Shown: positions 31,130 through 41,773 of the stretch, piece after piece
Layout of the letters: each line of letters starts with the position of its first letter
Position numbering within the stretch: the first letter of the stretch is position 1
NCBI GenBank assembly: GCA_963576565.1
Contig: OY755038.1
Span: forward strand, 65,345,908-65,409,907
DNA: 64,000 bases
Direction: 5' to 3'
DNA from: Aspidapion aeneum
Lineage: Eukaryota; Arthropoda; Insecta; Coleoptera; Brentidae
Notes under the pieces: generated by a model
What the model was told of the DNA's origin: nothing
Databases searched by the model: none
The model's input: only the letters and a program-made list of their open reading frames with translations
Made by a program: the position numbers and the translations under genes

Positions 31130-32700
31130 AAATCCGAAATCCCTCGAATATTGTCGATTGCCACCACGTGTTTTCTTCGAGTCCATTCGGAAAACGATAG
31201 TTACCGATAAAACCCGAATTCTTTTACCGATAAAACCCGAATTCTTTTACCAATAAGACCCAAAATTTCTCGAATATTGTCAATTCCTACCTCGTGTTTT
31301 CGTCGAGTCCATTCGGAAAACGATAGTTACCAATAAAACCCGAACACTTTTACCGATAAAACCCGAACTCTCTCGAATATTGTCGAATCCTACCACGTGT
31401 TATCTTCATGTTCAATCGGAAAACGATAGTTACCGATAAACCCCAAACTCTTTTACAGATAAAATCCGAAATCTCTCGAACATTATCGATTGCTACCGCG
31501 TGTTTTCTTCAAGTCCCTTCGAAAAACGATAGTTACCGATAAAACCCGAACTGTTTTACTAATAAAACCCGAAATCTCTCGAATATAGTCGATTTCTACC
31601 ACGTATTTTCTTCGAGTTCAATCCGAAAACGACAGTTCCCGATAAAACCTGAACTCTTTTACAGATGAAATCCGAAATCTCTTGAATATTGTTGATTGCT
31701 ACTACTTTTTTCTCCAAGTCCCTTCGGAAAACGATAGTTACCGATAAAACCTGAACTGTTTTACCAATATAACCCGAAATCTCTCGAATATTGTCGAACC
31801 CTACCACGTGTCTTTTTCAAGTTCATTCGGAAAACGATAGTTACCGATAACACACGAACAGTTTTACCGATAAAACCCGAACTCTCTCGAATATTGTCGA
31901 ACCCTACCACGTGTCTTCTTCAAGTGCATTCGGAAAACGTTAGTTACCGATAAAACACGAACTCTTTTACAGACAAAATCCGAAATCTCTCGAACATTGT
32001 CGATTGCTACCACGTGTTTTCTTCAAGTTTCGCCAGAAAACGATAGTTACAGATAAAACCTGAACTGTTTTACCAGTATAACCCGAAATCTCTCGAATAT
32101 TGTCGATTCCTACCACGTGTTTTCTTCGAGTTCATTCGGAAAACGATAGTTACTGATAAAACCCGAACAGTTTTACCGATAAAACCCGAACTCTCTCGAA
32201 TATTGTCGAACCCTACCACGTGTCTTCTTCAAGTGCATTCGGAAAACGATAGTTACCGATAAAACACGAACTCTTTTACAGACAAAATCCGAAATCTCTC
32301 GAACATTGTCGATTGCTACCACGTGTTTTCTTTAAGTTCCGCCAGAAAACGATAGTTACGAATAAAACTTGAACTGTTTTACCAATATAACCCGAAATCT
32401 CTCGAATATTGTCGATTCCTACCACGTGTTTTTTTTTGAGTCATTCGGAAAACGATAGTTACCGATAAAACCCGAATTCTTTCACCGATAAAACCCAAAG
32501 TCTCTCGAAAATTGTCAAGTCCTACCACGTCTTTTCTTCGAATCCGTTCGGAAAACGATAGTTACCGATAAAACCCGAACAGTTTTACCGAAAAACCCGA
32601 ACTCTCTCGAATATTCTCGAATCCTGCCACGTGTTTTCTCCGAGTCCATTCGGAAAACGATACTTACCGATAAAGCCCGAACTCGTCCGAACCTATTTGA
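31130..32700 (+). repeat. Leader tandem array, ~106-bp unit with CACGTG box
   Basis: About fifteen diverged units lie between the primer site and gag. Each has CGGAAAACGATAGTTACCG, ATAAAACCCGAAC, CTCTCGAATATTGTCGA and, in most, CCTACCACGTGT with a CACGTG E-box core. The array is in the transcribed leader. The unit is not a multiple of three (about 106), and reading frames through it are interrupted. The frames seen on the minus strand (31559-31807, 32515-32706) are artefacts of the repeat. Confidence 0.85.
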
Positions 32701-32840
32701 TTGCATCTAGAGTAGATAAATCACGAAATTTTGCGACTTTAGCCGATTTTATTTAGACAAACACGTGTTTAATACACACTAACTAAAAAAGCTTAGAATA
32801 GGACTTTAAAGTGGTATAAAAAGATACTAAAATAATAAAA

Positions 32841-33092
32841 ATGTCTTTACACGAAAGTGACAACGGTTCAGTTTCGGACCCCGATCTAAATATGGAGCCC
32901 TTATTTGGAAACCTGCTGGAAAAACAAACCGGCGATACAATGCCTAAAAATTCCGTTGAGGTTGGAACCCAACTGGAGGTTTTGCCGACAGCGGCTTGGG
33001 TTAATTATCTTAAGAAAAGTGAAATGGACGAAATTCTTATGCGCTTTGGCTTGTCCATTGACGAAAACATTAATAACTTCGCAAGCAAGTGA
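32841..33092 (+). pseudogene. gypsy-type Gag N-terminus, split by LINE insertion
   Basis: 83 codons from ATG (MSLHESDNGSVSDPDL), acidic at the start, ending AWVNYLKKSEMDEILMRFGLSIDENINNF. It lies directly after the leader array, where gag should begin. The reading frame is cut by the LINE that begins at about 33091. The next gag-like sequence, a basic EIKRKRLREYLREERK segment, resumes at 36498. Confidence 0.75.
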
Positions 33093-33279
33093 TACACACT
33101 TTTTTGCGCTCCTGAACTTTAACCTTTTTTGGTGGGAAAAAGTACACCGATTTTTGTAATTTTTTCGCAGTAGTGAGTTGTGAATATCTCCTGCATGGTG
33201 ATGTAATTAAATTTCCAGAAAGCAGCTGCCAAAGGTAATAATTTGATTAAAATTAATCCTTATCATTTATAACAAAAAA

Positions 33280-34080
33280 ATGCCTACCTGCGAAGAATGC
33301 CAAGATACGATAAGCTCGAGAAATAAAAAGGTTTTTTGTAGCCAATGCAAAAAACCTTATCATTCCACCTGCGTTCATGAATCCGAGAACCTAGTAACTT
33401 TGTTGGCGGAGATCCCCGGTCTTTCCTGGCGATGTGATCGCTGTGTTGCCGATTGTATTACATTGAATCAGCAGGAAATAAAAAACCTAATAGAAAGCAA
33501 AGTTCAAGAAGCTTTACAAGCTCTCAACACTACCTTTGAAAGCCTAAAATTCGATATTATGAATATTGCCGCTGATAAACTTGCATTACTTTCAAATGAA
33601 TTGCAACCACCTGCGCAATCCAAGCAAAAAAAGTACTCAGAAATTCTTAAAAATAACACTCAGCCTGCCGTCCTGATCAAGCCTAGAAATGAATCTCAAA
33701 CAAACGATCAAACTAAAAAAGCGCTTCTAGAAAACATCAACCCTGTGGAAGAAAATTTTGCCTTTACGAAAATCAAGCACACAAGCAAAGGTGGAGTCCT
33801 TATTGCCTGCAAAAATTCGGAGGATAAGAACAGATTTAAAACCCTAGCAGAGGAAAATTTATCCGAAGAATATGAAGTCCGCGAAATACATGGAATTAAT
33901 CCCAGAGTCAGAATCGTCGGTTTTACAGAATGCCTCTCAGATGAACAGTTATCCACAATTTTAATTAAACTAAATTCTGATATTTTTCATAAAAACTCAC
34001 AGCTAAAAGTAATAAGCATTAACAAGACACGTAACAAGAATAATATCTTTCAAGCGAAACTCGATAAATCGAATCCTTGA
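33280..34080 (+). CDS. LINE ORF1 with PHD finger, C-terminally truncated
   Basis: 266 residues from an ATG at 33280. The PHD-type zinc finger is in residues 4-57 (C-EEC, then CSQCKKPYHSTC, then WRCDRC), matching the C4HC3 pattern. A coiled region follows (VQEALQALNTTFESLKFD), then an RRM-like segment (GGVLIACKNSEDKNRFKTLAEENL, RVRIVGFTECLSDEQL). Such ORF1 proteins bind the element RNA. The last few codons lie at a deletion junction, after which the sequence reads as endonuclease C-terminus in another frame. Confidence 0.85.
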   Translation: MPTCEECQDTISSRNKKVFCSQCKKPYHSTCVHESENLVTLLAEIPGLSWRCDRCVADCITLNQQEIKNLIESKVQEALQALNTTFESLKFDIMNIAADKLALLSNELQPPAQSKQKKYSEILKNNTQPAVLIKPRNESQTNDQTKKALLENINPVEENFAFTKIKHTSKGGVLIACKNSEDKNRFKTLAEENLSEEYEVREIHGINPRVRIVGFTECLSDEQLSTILIKLNSDIFHKNSQLKVISINKTRNKNNIFQAKLDKSNP

Positions 34081-36328
34081 CTTAGTTTTACAGAAAGATG
34101 TTAACCTAATATGCACAAGAGCAACTGACGAACTGGTTCGTGAACATGACGACCATCCGGCTCTAAATGTTCACGTTACCGGACTGACTGAAGACACTAA
34201 TCTGTCTAATATTAATTCACAAACAGTATACAACTTTCGAAAGGCTAATTTTCAAGCTTTATATCTGCAACTCTCGAACACAGACTGGGGTTTTTTGGAT
34301 GACTTTGAGGATTTAGACCAAATGAGTCAGCAACTATACATATACATTTACGGTATTTTTGAAAAACTGGTTCCAAAATATTCAAAAAATCCCAAAAAGC
34401 GGCAGTTTCCTCCTTGGTTTACGCCCGATATCATTAAAAATATATATAAAAAAGAAAGGCTGCAAAAAGTAAATAAAAAAAATCCAAATCCTGACACCTA
34501 CCGAGAATTTAGTCAATTAAGAGCATATTTAAAACTAGAAATAAAAAAACTACACCTGGAATTCATACATATTGCTGAAAATAACATAAAGAGCGATCCC
34601 TCAAAATTCTGGTCTTTCATAAACAGCCAAAAAACAACGTCATCAATTCCTAACGTAATGTACCACGATAACACTGAATATGACTCTATGCAATCCATTT
34701 CGCAAGGATTTTCAGACTATTTTAAAAGCGTTTTTAACGACAACCCCGTACAACCTCCTCAGAATCACACGGCGAATAATAATTACCCCTGTATTTGCAT
34801 AACAGACTTCTCAAATAGGGAAGTTGAAAATGCTCTTGGAAAGCTTAAACCTAAATTAACAGCGGGTCCAGACTCCATACCAAGCTTTATTATACGAGAT
34901 TGCGCCTCCATTCTCGCCGTTCCCTTGTGTAAATTATATAACAAATGCCTCAGTGAGTCGAGAATACCCTCGTCGTGAAAGGTCAGCAAGGTGTGTCCCA
35001 TTTTTAAATCTAACAATAAATCTTATATTAAAAATTACAGACCTATAACTATAATTAACAACTTTTTGAAAGCCTTTGAATTTCTCTTGCATAAGTCTAT
35101 CTACCCCTCTGTGAATAATGTTTTATCACCTAATCAACACGGCTTCATTAAAGGACGTTCTACTGTTACCAATCTTCTGTCTATAACACAAACCATTTCT
35201 CAAACTATTCACGCAGGTCAACAGCTGGACGTCATATATACAGATTTTTCTAAGGTGTTCGACAGATTTGACACCGGCGTGCTGTTAACAACCTTAAAAA
35301 ATTTCGGTTTTAACATACCATTATTAAACCTAATAAAATCTTGCTTAAGTAACAGACGCCAACACGTGTATGTAAATGGTGTTAGGTCTGCCGAATACCT
35401 TGTCAGCTCCGGCGTACCACAGGGCTCTGTGCTGGGACCTCTTTTTTTCGACATCTTCATAGATGGTTTGGGAAGGGGCCTCGGTTCATCCAGCCTTTCA
35501 TATGCTGACGATTTTAAAACATTCAGAGTAATAGGTGACGTCTCTGACTGTATAGCTCTTCAAAACGATCTAAATGCAATCCAGAATTGGTGCGTTCAAA
35601 ACGGCCTACCTCTTAACATTGCTAAATGCAAAGTAATGACGTATACAAATAAAGCTACATATCTAACGTATGACTATGCTATAAATGGCCAAGTCCTGGA
35701 GAGGCCGCAAACCATACGCGACCTAGTAGTAATTTTTGACAAGAAACTATCATTCTCTTCTCATATTGAAGACATTAAATCAGCTGCATCGAGAATGTAC
35801 GGTTTCATTGTTCGCATCTCAAAAGAATTAACTAACATCTCAGCGCTCAAGAGTCTTTACTTTGCTTATATTAGATCAAAGCTCGAATATGCGTCTATTG
35901 TCTGGAATCCACATCAAGTTAACCAAATAGAAGACCTCGAGAGAATTCAAAGGCGTTTCTTAAAATTTTTATCCTTTAAAGTAGATGGAACCTATCCCGC
36001 TCAAGGAATCCCTCAAAACCACCTTCTCGCCAGATTCGATATTCCATCTCTAAACAGCAGAAGACAGTACGCATCTCAGGCAACCTTACATAAAATTTTA
36101 AACAATCAAATAGACTGTGCAGACTTATTAGCCCAACTAAACTTCATAATCCGGCGCCAGGGATCAAGGCAACTATCCACCTTCTATCTGCCAACGCCTA
36201 GACTAAATGTTTTAAAGTATTCACCGCTTTATACAATGTGCGACATTTGTAACAATACTCCAGCTATCGATATATTTAATACCAATTTAAAGCAGCTTAG
36301 AAATACGCATTTGCAAAATAATGCCTAA
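34069..36328 (+). pseudogene. LINE ORF2: endonuclease tail and reverse transcriptase
   Basis: The sequence opens with the last endonuclease block (RILDLVLQKDVNLIC), since the rest has been deleted. The EN-RT linker (FPPWFTPDIIKNIYKKERL) and RT follow: LKPKLTAGPDSIPSFI, NYRPITIINNFLKAFE, SPNQHGFIKGRSTVTNL, VIYTDFSKVFDRF, GVPQGSVLGPLFF, and SYADDFKTF as active site. A TGA at 34976-34978 is in frame where the family usually has Trp; the frame continues straight after it and ends at 36328. Endonuclease loss and this stop make the copy inactive. Confidence 0.88.
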
Positions 36329-36497
36329 AAGTCCAACCTATTTTTGTACATCTAATTAATGCTTAAGACTACCTTTACTTGTATGCTACTTTTATTGTAT
36401 ATTTATGTAACTCTCATTTATTCCTGTCATTGTAATTGGGTTCGCCCGTAATGATATGGTAAATAAAAAATAAAAAATAAATAAATAAAAATAAAAC

Positions 36498-36947
36498 ATG
36501 GAAATTAAGAGAAAGAGACTAAGAGAATATCTTCGTGAAGAACGAAAATCCCCGAGGTTGACACCGACTGTACACGAACTCCCTGTAGTTACCAGTAACC
36601 CAATTGAGTCCATGGCGTCCAATAGCACTATAACCACTGCAAATTCACAACAAACTTCCGTTACTTGCCCTGTCAATACCTTAGTTTTGCCCATAACCTC
36701 GTCTTATCAAACATATACAACTAGTGACATTCCTTCTTTCACAAATATTGTACAGATTCCGACATCAAGTATCACCTCCGTTTCAAACCCTGCTTTTACA
36801 TTTGCTCCTAATCAAGACCCACTTCGATTGAATTTGAGCTCCCCTCCTGTGGTACTCCATACTAATAACTCCGTTTCCCAAGCACCTAATATTACCCAGT
36901 TAGTACCAAATACCAGTTCACAAGACAACAACTGCGGATTTACATAA
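36498..36947 (+). pseudogene. gypsy-type Gag, linker region
   Basis: It begins at an ATG directly after the LINE tail with a basic segment (MEIKRKRLREYLREERK) and continues as a Ser/Thr/Pro/Asn-rich low-complexity stretch. Between 36948 and 37355 similar low-complexity sequence continues, but stops interrupt it. It is probably the middle of Gag, before the capsid-like domain. Confidence 0.65.
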
Positions 36948-37355
36948 CCAGCACCGCCGATAATACCGAACAGTGCAATTCCAAACTATACCCTTGCAAA
37001 CGTCATACCGATAACCACAAGTTTTCAAAACTCCACCGTACCGACCAGTTCCGTACCATATGTACCATCTTAGCCGTCAACTTCTTACCTAACAAGGCCT
37101 TATTTCCTATCGAATAATCCCTACGCCACATCCGTTTGTAATAACGTCGGTCAATATGTACCACCTACTTCATCCGTTGCATACAATCTTCCAGTTTCGC
37201 ACGCACAAGTGCCATATGAAATTCCCATGATCCCGACCTTTTCCTACGCTTCGGTACCACAATATCCCACTATATCAAATGCTACCAACCTTTTACGGTC
37301 TACGATTCCTGAGCCTGTATAGTACAATCCTGAGACATTAAGAAATTACCAAAAT

Positions 37356-37961
37356 TTGCCCATACCATACCGTAGTACCACATGTCAACATGAAGATCCG
37401 TCGACCACAACCACAAATTACGCTAAAACAAATACGTTACCCTTAACAAATCATACCTTTCCTACCGAGTCAACCAGATTTAGAAACGCCCTAACTACTT
37501 CAAACCAACTATATTGTAATAATGCAGAGGTCCATGACAAGAGTCAAAATATTCCTGTGGCTACTCCAACGCAAGTACCACAGCCGATAAATATTCAAAC
37601 AGCACAATATTTTAATGTAAATCAGTGGAGAAACAGTTTTAATGGGCGTGGTGATCCTACGTCTTTTCTAGAGCAATTGGAAGAGAAATGCACCGCTCAT
37701 CAAATTAATCGAGAATCTTTTATACCGTTATTACCCGAACTATTTCAGTTAGAGGCTGCGCCTTGGTGTCGCAATAACGTAAGAAACTGGACCAACTGGG
37801 AAACTTTTGTTAATGAATTTCGTAATTACTACTTCCCGGTTAACTATTTTGAAAATCTTGAGTCTGAGATAGCTAAGAGAATACAAAAGTCTAATGAACC
37901 TGTTTCTGTGTACGTTACCGATTTGCAAACGCTTCTCCGAAGACATGGAGGTTATACTTAA
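37356..37961 (+). pseudogene. gypsy-type Gag, capsid-like domain
   Basis: 201 residues. The N-terminal half is Thr/Asn-rich. From about residue 90 a capsid-like region appears: WRNSFNGRGDPTSFLEQLEEKC, LLPELFQLEAAPWCRNN, WETFVNEFRNYYFPVNY and the basic-acid AKRIQKSNEPVSVYVTDLQTLLRR. The order matches Ty3/gypsy-type Gag (retrotransposon gag domain). A stop at 37962 interrupts the link to the zinc-knuckle part. Confidence 0.85.
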
Positions 37962-38032
37962 ACCAAGAATTAACCTGGTTATACAGAAATTTATTACCAG
38001 AATACCGATGAGAGATTAAAAGATCTGACTTT

Positions 38033-38575
38033 ATGGATATTTCAACATTTACCAGGGCGGTACGTGAATACGAGTTACTGAGAGAGGAAATTAACCAGAC
38101 TCATACAAATGTGGAAAACTTTAGATCAGTTAGGCTGCCACATAATGCAGGGCAACAGTTAAGGGTTCGGCAAGATTTAAGACCACCCACTGTTTCCACA
38201 TATCGGGTAAATACTTCTCAGGAACTTCCTTCTTCCTACTACTTCCTCTGGTTTAGCACAAACTCGTCCGTTGACGCCACCTGTCCAAAATAGAAGTGAC
38301 AATAATCGTGATCAAAGAAGTTATAATAGCAGATAAGAGACGACACCAAATCAACCCCGTCGATCCGAAAACCGACTCCCTCCCCAGAGAACTTATGCTG
38401 GGGAAGGCAGAATGTTTACCAGACGAATTAATATTCCAGCTGTTTGCTGGAGATGTGGAAAAATAGGCCATATGAGAAACCAATGTCAGGGCACTCCAAA
38501 AGTATTTTGTTCTAGGTGCGGCCAAAATGGAATACTTTCCAGAGATTGTCTGTGTTCCAGACAGGAAAACTAAAT
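38033..38575 (+). pseudogene. gypsy-type Gag C-terminus with zinc knuckles
   Basis: It starts with a segment related to the end of the capsid region. Downstream, near 38450-38570, frames give CWRCGKIGHMRNQC and CSRCGQNGILSRDC. The first is a CCHC knuckle and the second looks like one with the His replaced. Frameshifts separate these parts. Confidence 0.75.
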
Positions 38576-39198
38576 GGGAGCTGTCAAAACCCGAGGCCAA
38601 CACAGCTACCCGAAACTCAGGCCTCAAAAACTGATGAAATATCTTTATGCACCGATGGTCGACCTCATGTTGACGTAATGATTTTTGATACGAAATATTC
38701 CGCTATACTAGACACTGGAGCTAAAAGGTCCTATTGTGGAGATAATCTAGCGCAGTATTGTCAAGAAAGACAGATTCAAGCTCACCCGTTACCCATGCAA
38801 AAGTTGCCGATGGGGCCGTTATCCCGATTAAAATTGCATACTTTCTAGAACTTAAAGTAGAAGGAAAGATAAATATTGAAATAATGTTATACTTACCTGG
38901 CATGAGCGCAGATCTAATATTAGGAGTTGACTTTATGCGCAGAAATAAAGTTCAATTAGATTTTTTGAACGAAAACATACTATTCGCTGCAGGTAATAAT
39001 AATCCCGTAGATTTGATATATGTTATAGAGAACCATGAACTGTTGACTTTGACTCCAGCTGAGCAAAAACGCCTAGATGAGTTTCTAGACCAAGAACTCA
39101 CAGAATTTGAACAAATTGTAGGCACAACGCCACTTGTAAAACATAAAATTAAATTAAAACCTAACACAGAACCGATAAAACAGCGATACCGTCCTTAG
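38576..39198 (+). pseudogene. gypsy-type aspartic protease and start of RT region
   Basis: The catalytic motif ILDTGAKRSYCG lies at about 38705-38740. A frameshift near 38790-38810 moves the rest of protease (YLPGMSADLILGVDFMRRNKVQLDF) to the frame of 38758-39198. That frame continues to LTPAEQKRLDEFLDQEL and HKIKLKPNTEPIKQRYRP, the run-up to RT, and ends at a TAG (39196-39198). The next codons continue the protein in the same frame. Confidence 0.85.
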
Positions 39199-39942
39199 AA
39201 TCCGAAGATGCAGGCCATTATAAATGAAGAAGTAGACAGAATGTTGGAAGAATGCATTATAGAACCGTCATGTAGCCCGTGGAGTTCACCCGTTGTTATT
39301 GTCAGAAAGAAAGACGGAAAATTTCGTTTCTGTATAGATTTTCAGAAAGTAAACAATGTAACTCATAAAGATGCTTATCCTTTACCGTTCATAAACTCCA
39401 TTTTGGACAAGTTACGTAAAGCTCGCTATATTTCCACGATTGATTTAAAACAAGGATATTGGCAGATAGCATTAACCGAAGATAGTAAACCAATCACTGC
39501 TTTTACTGTGCCAGGAAGAGGGCTTTTCCAGTTTAAAGTGATGCCGTTTGGCCTGCACGCAGCGCCTGCAACGTTTCAACGTCTAATGGAAATGGTAATA
39601 GGGCCAGAGCTAGAGTTTGCCTTTCCATATCTTGATGATGTAGCCGTAATAAGTTCGGATTTTGCATCTCATCTAGAACATTTACGAGAAGTTTTCCGCC
39701 GTTTAAAAAACGCAAATTTGAAACTTAACCCAGAAAAATGCCAGTTTGGCAGGAGAAGGCATAGGCACCGACCCAGGAAAAGTAGAAAGTATTTTACAGA
39801 TACCTCCACCAGCAAATCAAAGAGCATTACGAAGATTTTTGGGAGTTGCATCTTGGTACCGTCGACTTATTGCAGATTTTTCACAGATAGCAACATCGTT
39901 AAACAAGCTATTGAAAAAGAGATAACCGTTTATGTGGACTGA
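39199..39942 (+). pseudogene. gypsy-type reverse transcriptase
   Basis: RT motifs are complete: EECIIEPSCSPWSSPVVIVRKKDG, RFCIDFQKVN, ISTIDLKQGYWQIAL, FKVMPFGLHAAPATF, and FPYLDDVAVIS as active site. After KLNPEKCQFG the frame becomes aberrant (Arg-rich) because of an indel of about 30 bases plus a shift at about 39752. The correct frame continues in 39756-40141. Confidence 0.93.
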
Positions 39943-40141
39943 AACTCAACAAACCGCATTTGACAAGCTTAAAAAATGTCTAACTGAGGCTCCTGTTTTG
40001 GCCTGTCCAGATTTTTCTAGGCCATTTGTCCTACAGACTGCATCGGAATACGGAATAGGCGCGGCCTTAATTCAACATTACCAAGATGGTGACCATGTAA
40101 TCGCTTATGCGAGTAGAACTCTTACATCTACCGAGCGTTAA
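39756..40141 (+). pseudogene. gypsy-type RT connection and start of RNase H
   Basis: Reading in the shifted frame gives GIGTDPGKVESILQIPPP, LRRFLGVASWYRRLIADF, then an in-frame TAA at about 39923, then FDKLKKCLTEAPVLACPDF, FVLQTASEYGIGAALIQ and YASRTLTSTER. This is the RT connection and the first RNase H strands. In FVLQTASEYG an Asp common in the family (QTDAS) appears to be missing, which would remove a catalytic residue. Confidence 0.85.
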
Positions 40142-40649
40142 ATGAGTGTTACAGAGAAAGAGTGCGCTGCCATAGTTTGGGGAGTAGAGAAAATGCGTCC
40201 CTACTTGGAGCTATACCACTACCGTCGTTACTGATCACCAGTTTCTCCGTTGGCTGTTTTCTTTAGATAGCCCATCAGGCCGATTGGCCCGTTGGCGAAT
40301 GTTTTTGCAGCAATTCGATTTTGAGATAAAGTATCGTCAAGGAATTTTAAACCGGAATGCTGACGCTCTATCTAGAGATCCGTTAGAGGCTGGAGAATCT
40401 GAACTAGAAGCTGACCCAGTATTTGTTCTCGCCAACTGTTCAGGGCACCGTTTAAAATATTGTTCCCATTGTGGACGACTTAATGTTCTTACGAAGGATT
40501 TTTGTCGACTTAATCAAGGAAGCACAAGAGCCCGCCGTTCTGGAACTACCACATCAGTAGGGGTGCAGTGCTGTTTACATACACATTATACTTGTTCCGG
40601 TTGTGGTTGCCCGGAAGCTATCCGTAGACATTTTCGCCGCCCCTATTAA
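40142..40649 (+). pseudogene. gypsy-type RNase H end with unusual Cys-rich tail
   Basis: MSVTEKECAAIVWGVEKMRPYLE and, after a frameshift near 40220, VVTDHQFLRWLFSLDSPSGRLARW, then FEIKYRQGILNRNADALSRDP, complete RNase H. The frame then runs about 85 more codons to 40649 with a Cys-rich segment: HRLKYCSHCGRLNVLTKDFC, then VGVQCCLHTHYTCSGCGCPEA. I do not recognise this tail. It lies where the integrase N-terminus might start, but the HHCC order is not clear and no integrase core follows. Confidence 0.75.
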
Positions 40650-40819
40650 AATACTGCGTTATATACCGTTTTACTAAGTAAGTCCAGAATTAGTATTTTC
40701 TTTAATATGTCTGCGCATCAAGATTTTAAGTTTGCCGTTCTTACATCGTTATAAAGTCAACATTTTGGAATTTATTTGTTTGGGAAAGTTAATTTTTATT
40801 AATAATATATATTTACAGG

Positions 40820-41150
40820 GGTCCCTACTAGGTAGGTCCTCGTTAACCGTTTGGTACTTAGTACCCGGGGTACATAAACCGATATGGCCTCGTTAACCGT
40901 TTGGAGCTACTACCAGAAACTAAGAAGAGACTTACCAGGGGTACTCAGTTTAAAAGAGACCTCTTTAACCGTTTGGTACTTAGTACCCGGGGTACATAAA
41001 CCGATATGGCCTCGTTAAACGTTTGGAGCTACTACCAAAAACTAAGAAGAGACTTACCAGGGGTGCTTAGGTTAAAAGAGACCTCTTTAACCGTTTGGTA
41101 CTTAGTACCCGGGGTACATACTTAGTTATGGCCTCGTTAACCTCTACTAG
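40820..41150 (+). repeat. ~121-bp tandem repeat near the 3' end of the gypsy-type element
   Basis: About two and a half units. The landmark TTAACCGTTTGGTACTTAGT then ACCCGGGGTACATA starts at about 40847, 40968 and 41089; a second phrase is CGTTTGGAGCTACTACCA. TACTTAGTACCCGGGGTAC is partly self-complementary. Non-coding, after the last pol sequence. Confidence 0.8.
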
Positions 41151-41773
41151 AACTCAGGAATAGAGCCGACGGGAGCAGTTCCAGAATATTTTATTTAAGC
41201 TACGTTATTTTGGTGAGATTAGCTTTAAGTTATTTTCGCAAAAGGATTTTTTTTTAGTTTATATGTATATTTTCAATATTCAAAAATGACAAAATCCTAC
41301 GTATTTTGCATTTTTCCGAAGGTGTGTAACAAAGTTACTAATTTTCTCCTTAATCAGATTGTGTTAGTTAGTTTTAAGTTATTTAGTATTTTCATAAAGC
41401 ATTGGCAGTTTATATTTTTGTGTCGAGACCCTCTCGGTATCTACCGCCAGTCCCCGGTTCGCTTCGGTCCACCCTACTAAACATCGAGTATAACCGACCG
41501 AACGACATTTAAGCAGGCTGCGTTGTTCGATGCGGGGAATTTTGAGACCGTTAATTCGTGGTGAACGACATAAGATTTAAAACCGGCACTTCGCGTTCAA
41601 AAGTGTGTGTGTATAAAACCCAGTATAACCGCTGTTTGTTGGTAAGTACGTAGGCTATAGCATAAAATATTTGATTCAGTTTTCCGTCGCATTATAAGAC
41701 GTACATATTATTATTTTCATAATTTTTCCGTATATTGTATTGTGGTGAATTGCAGTAACTTCTTTAACCCGTT
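41151..41773 (+). other. Untranslated 3' region of the gypsy-type element
   Basis: No integrase motifs, no env-like ORF and no clear polypurine tract can be seen here. A short frame at 41286-41480 has no recognisable domain. Confidence 0.5.

Larger units (their letters stand above)
33091..36493 (+). mobile_element. PHD-finger LINE (CR1/Jockey-like) nested in gag
   Basis: A 5' region (33091-33279), an ORF1 with an N-terminal PHD finger, an ORF2 lacking most of its endonuclease, and a 3' end with TAAA-type repeats at 36456-36490 define a non-LTR retrotransposon. PHD-bearing ORF1 proteins are known in CR1/L2-type LINEs. A large internal deletion joins ORF1 to the last part of the endonuclease near 34070. 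I could not identify a clear target duplication, so the exact ends are approximate. Confidence 0.8.

Noticed and set aside
30653..31130. A host gene exon upstream of the leader array
   Set aside because: No open frame or splice pattern; its position between the primer site and gag marks it as retroelement leader.
31130..32700. CRISPR-like or coding repeat protein
   Set aside because: Units are contiguous and diverged, a ~106-bp period is not a multiple of three, and stops interrupt frames.
38253..38627. 124-codon minus-strand ORF
   Set aside because: It is antisense to the Gag zinc-knuckle region of the gypsy-type element and has no domain.
40820..41150. CRISPR array
   Set aside because: The repeat unit is contiguous without unique spacers of constant length, and the setting is a eukaryotic retroelement.
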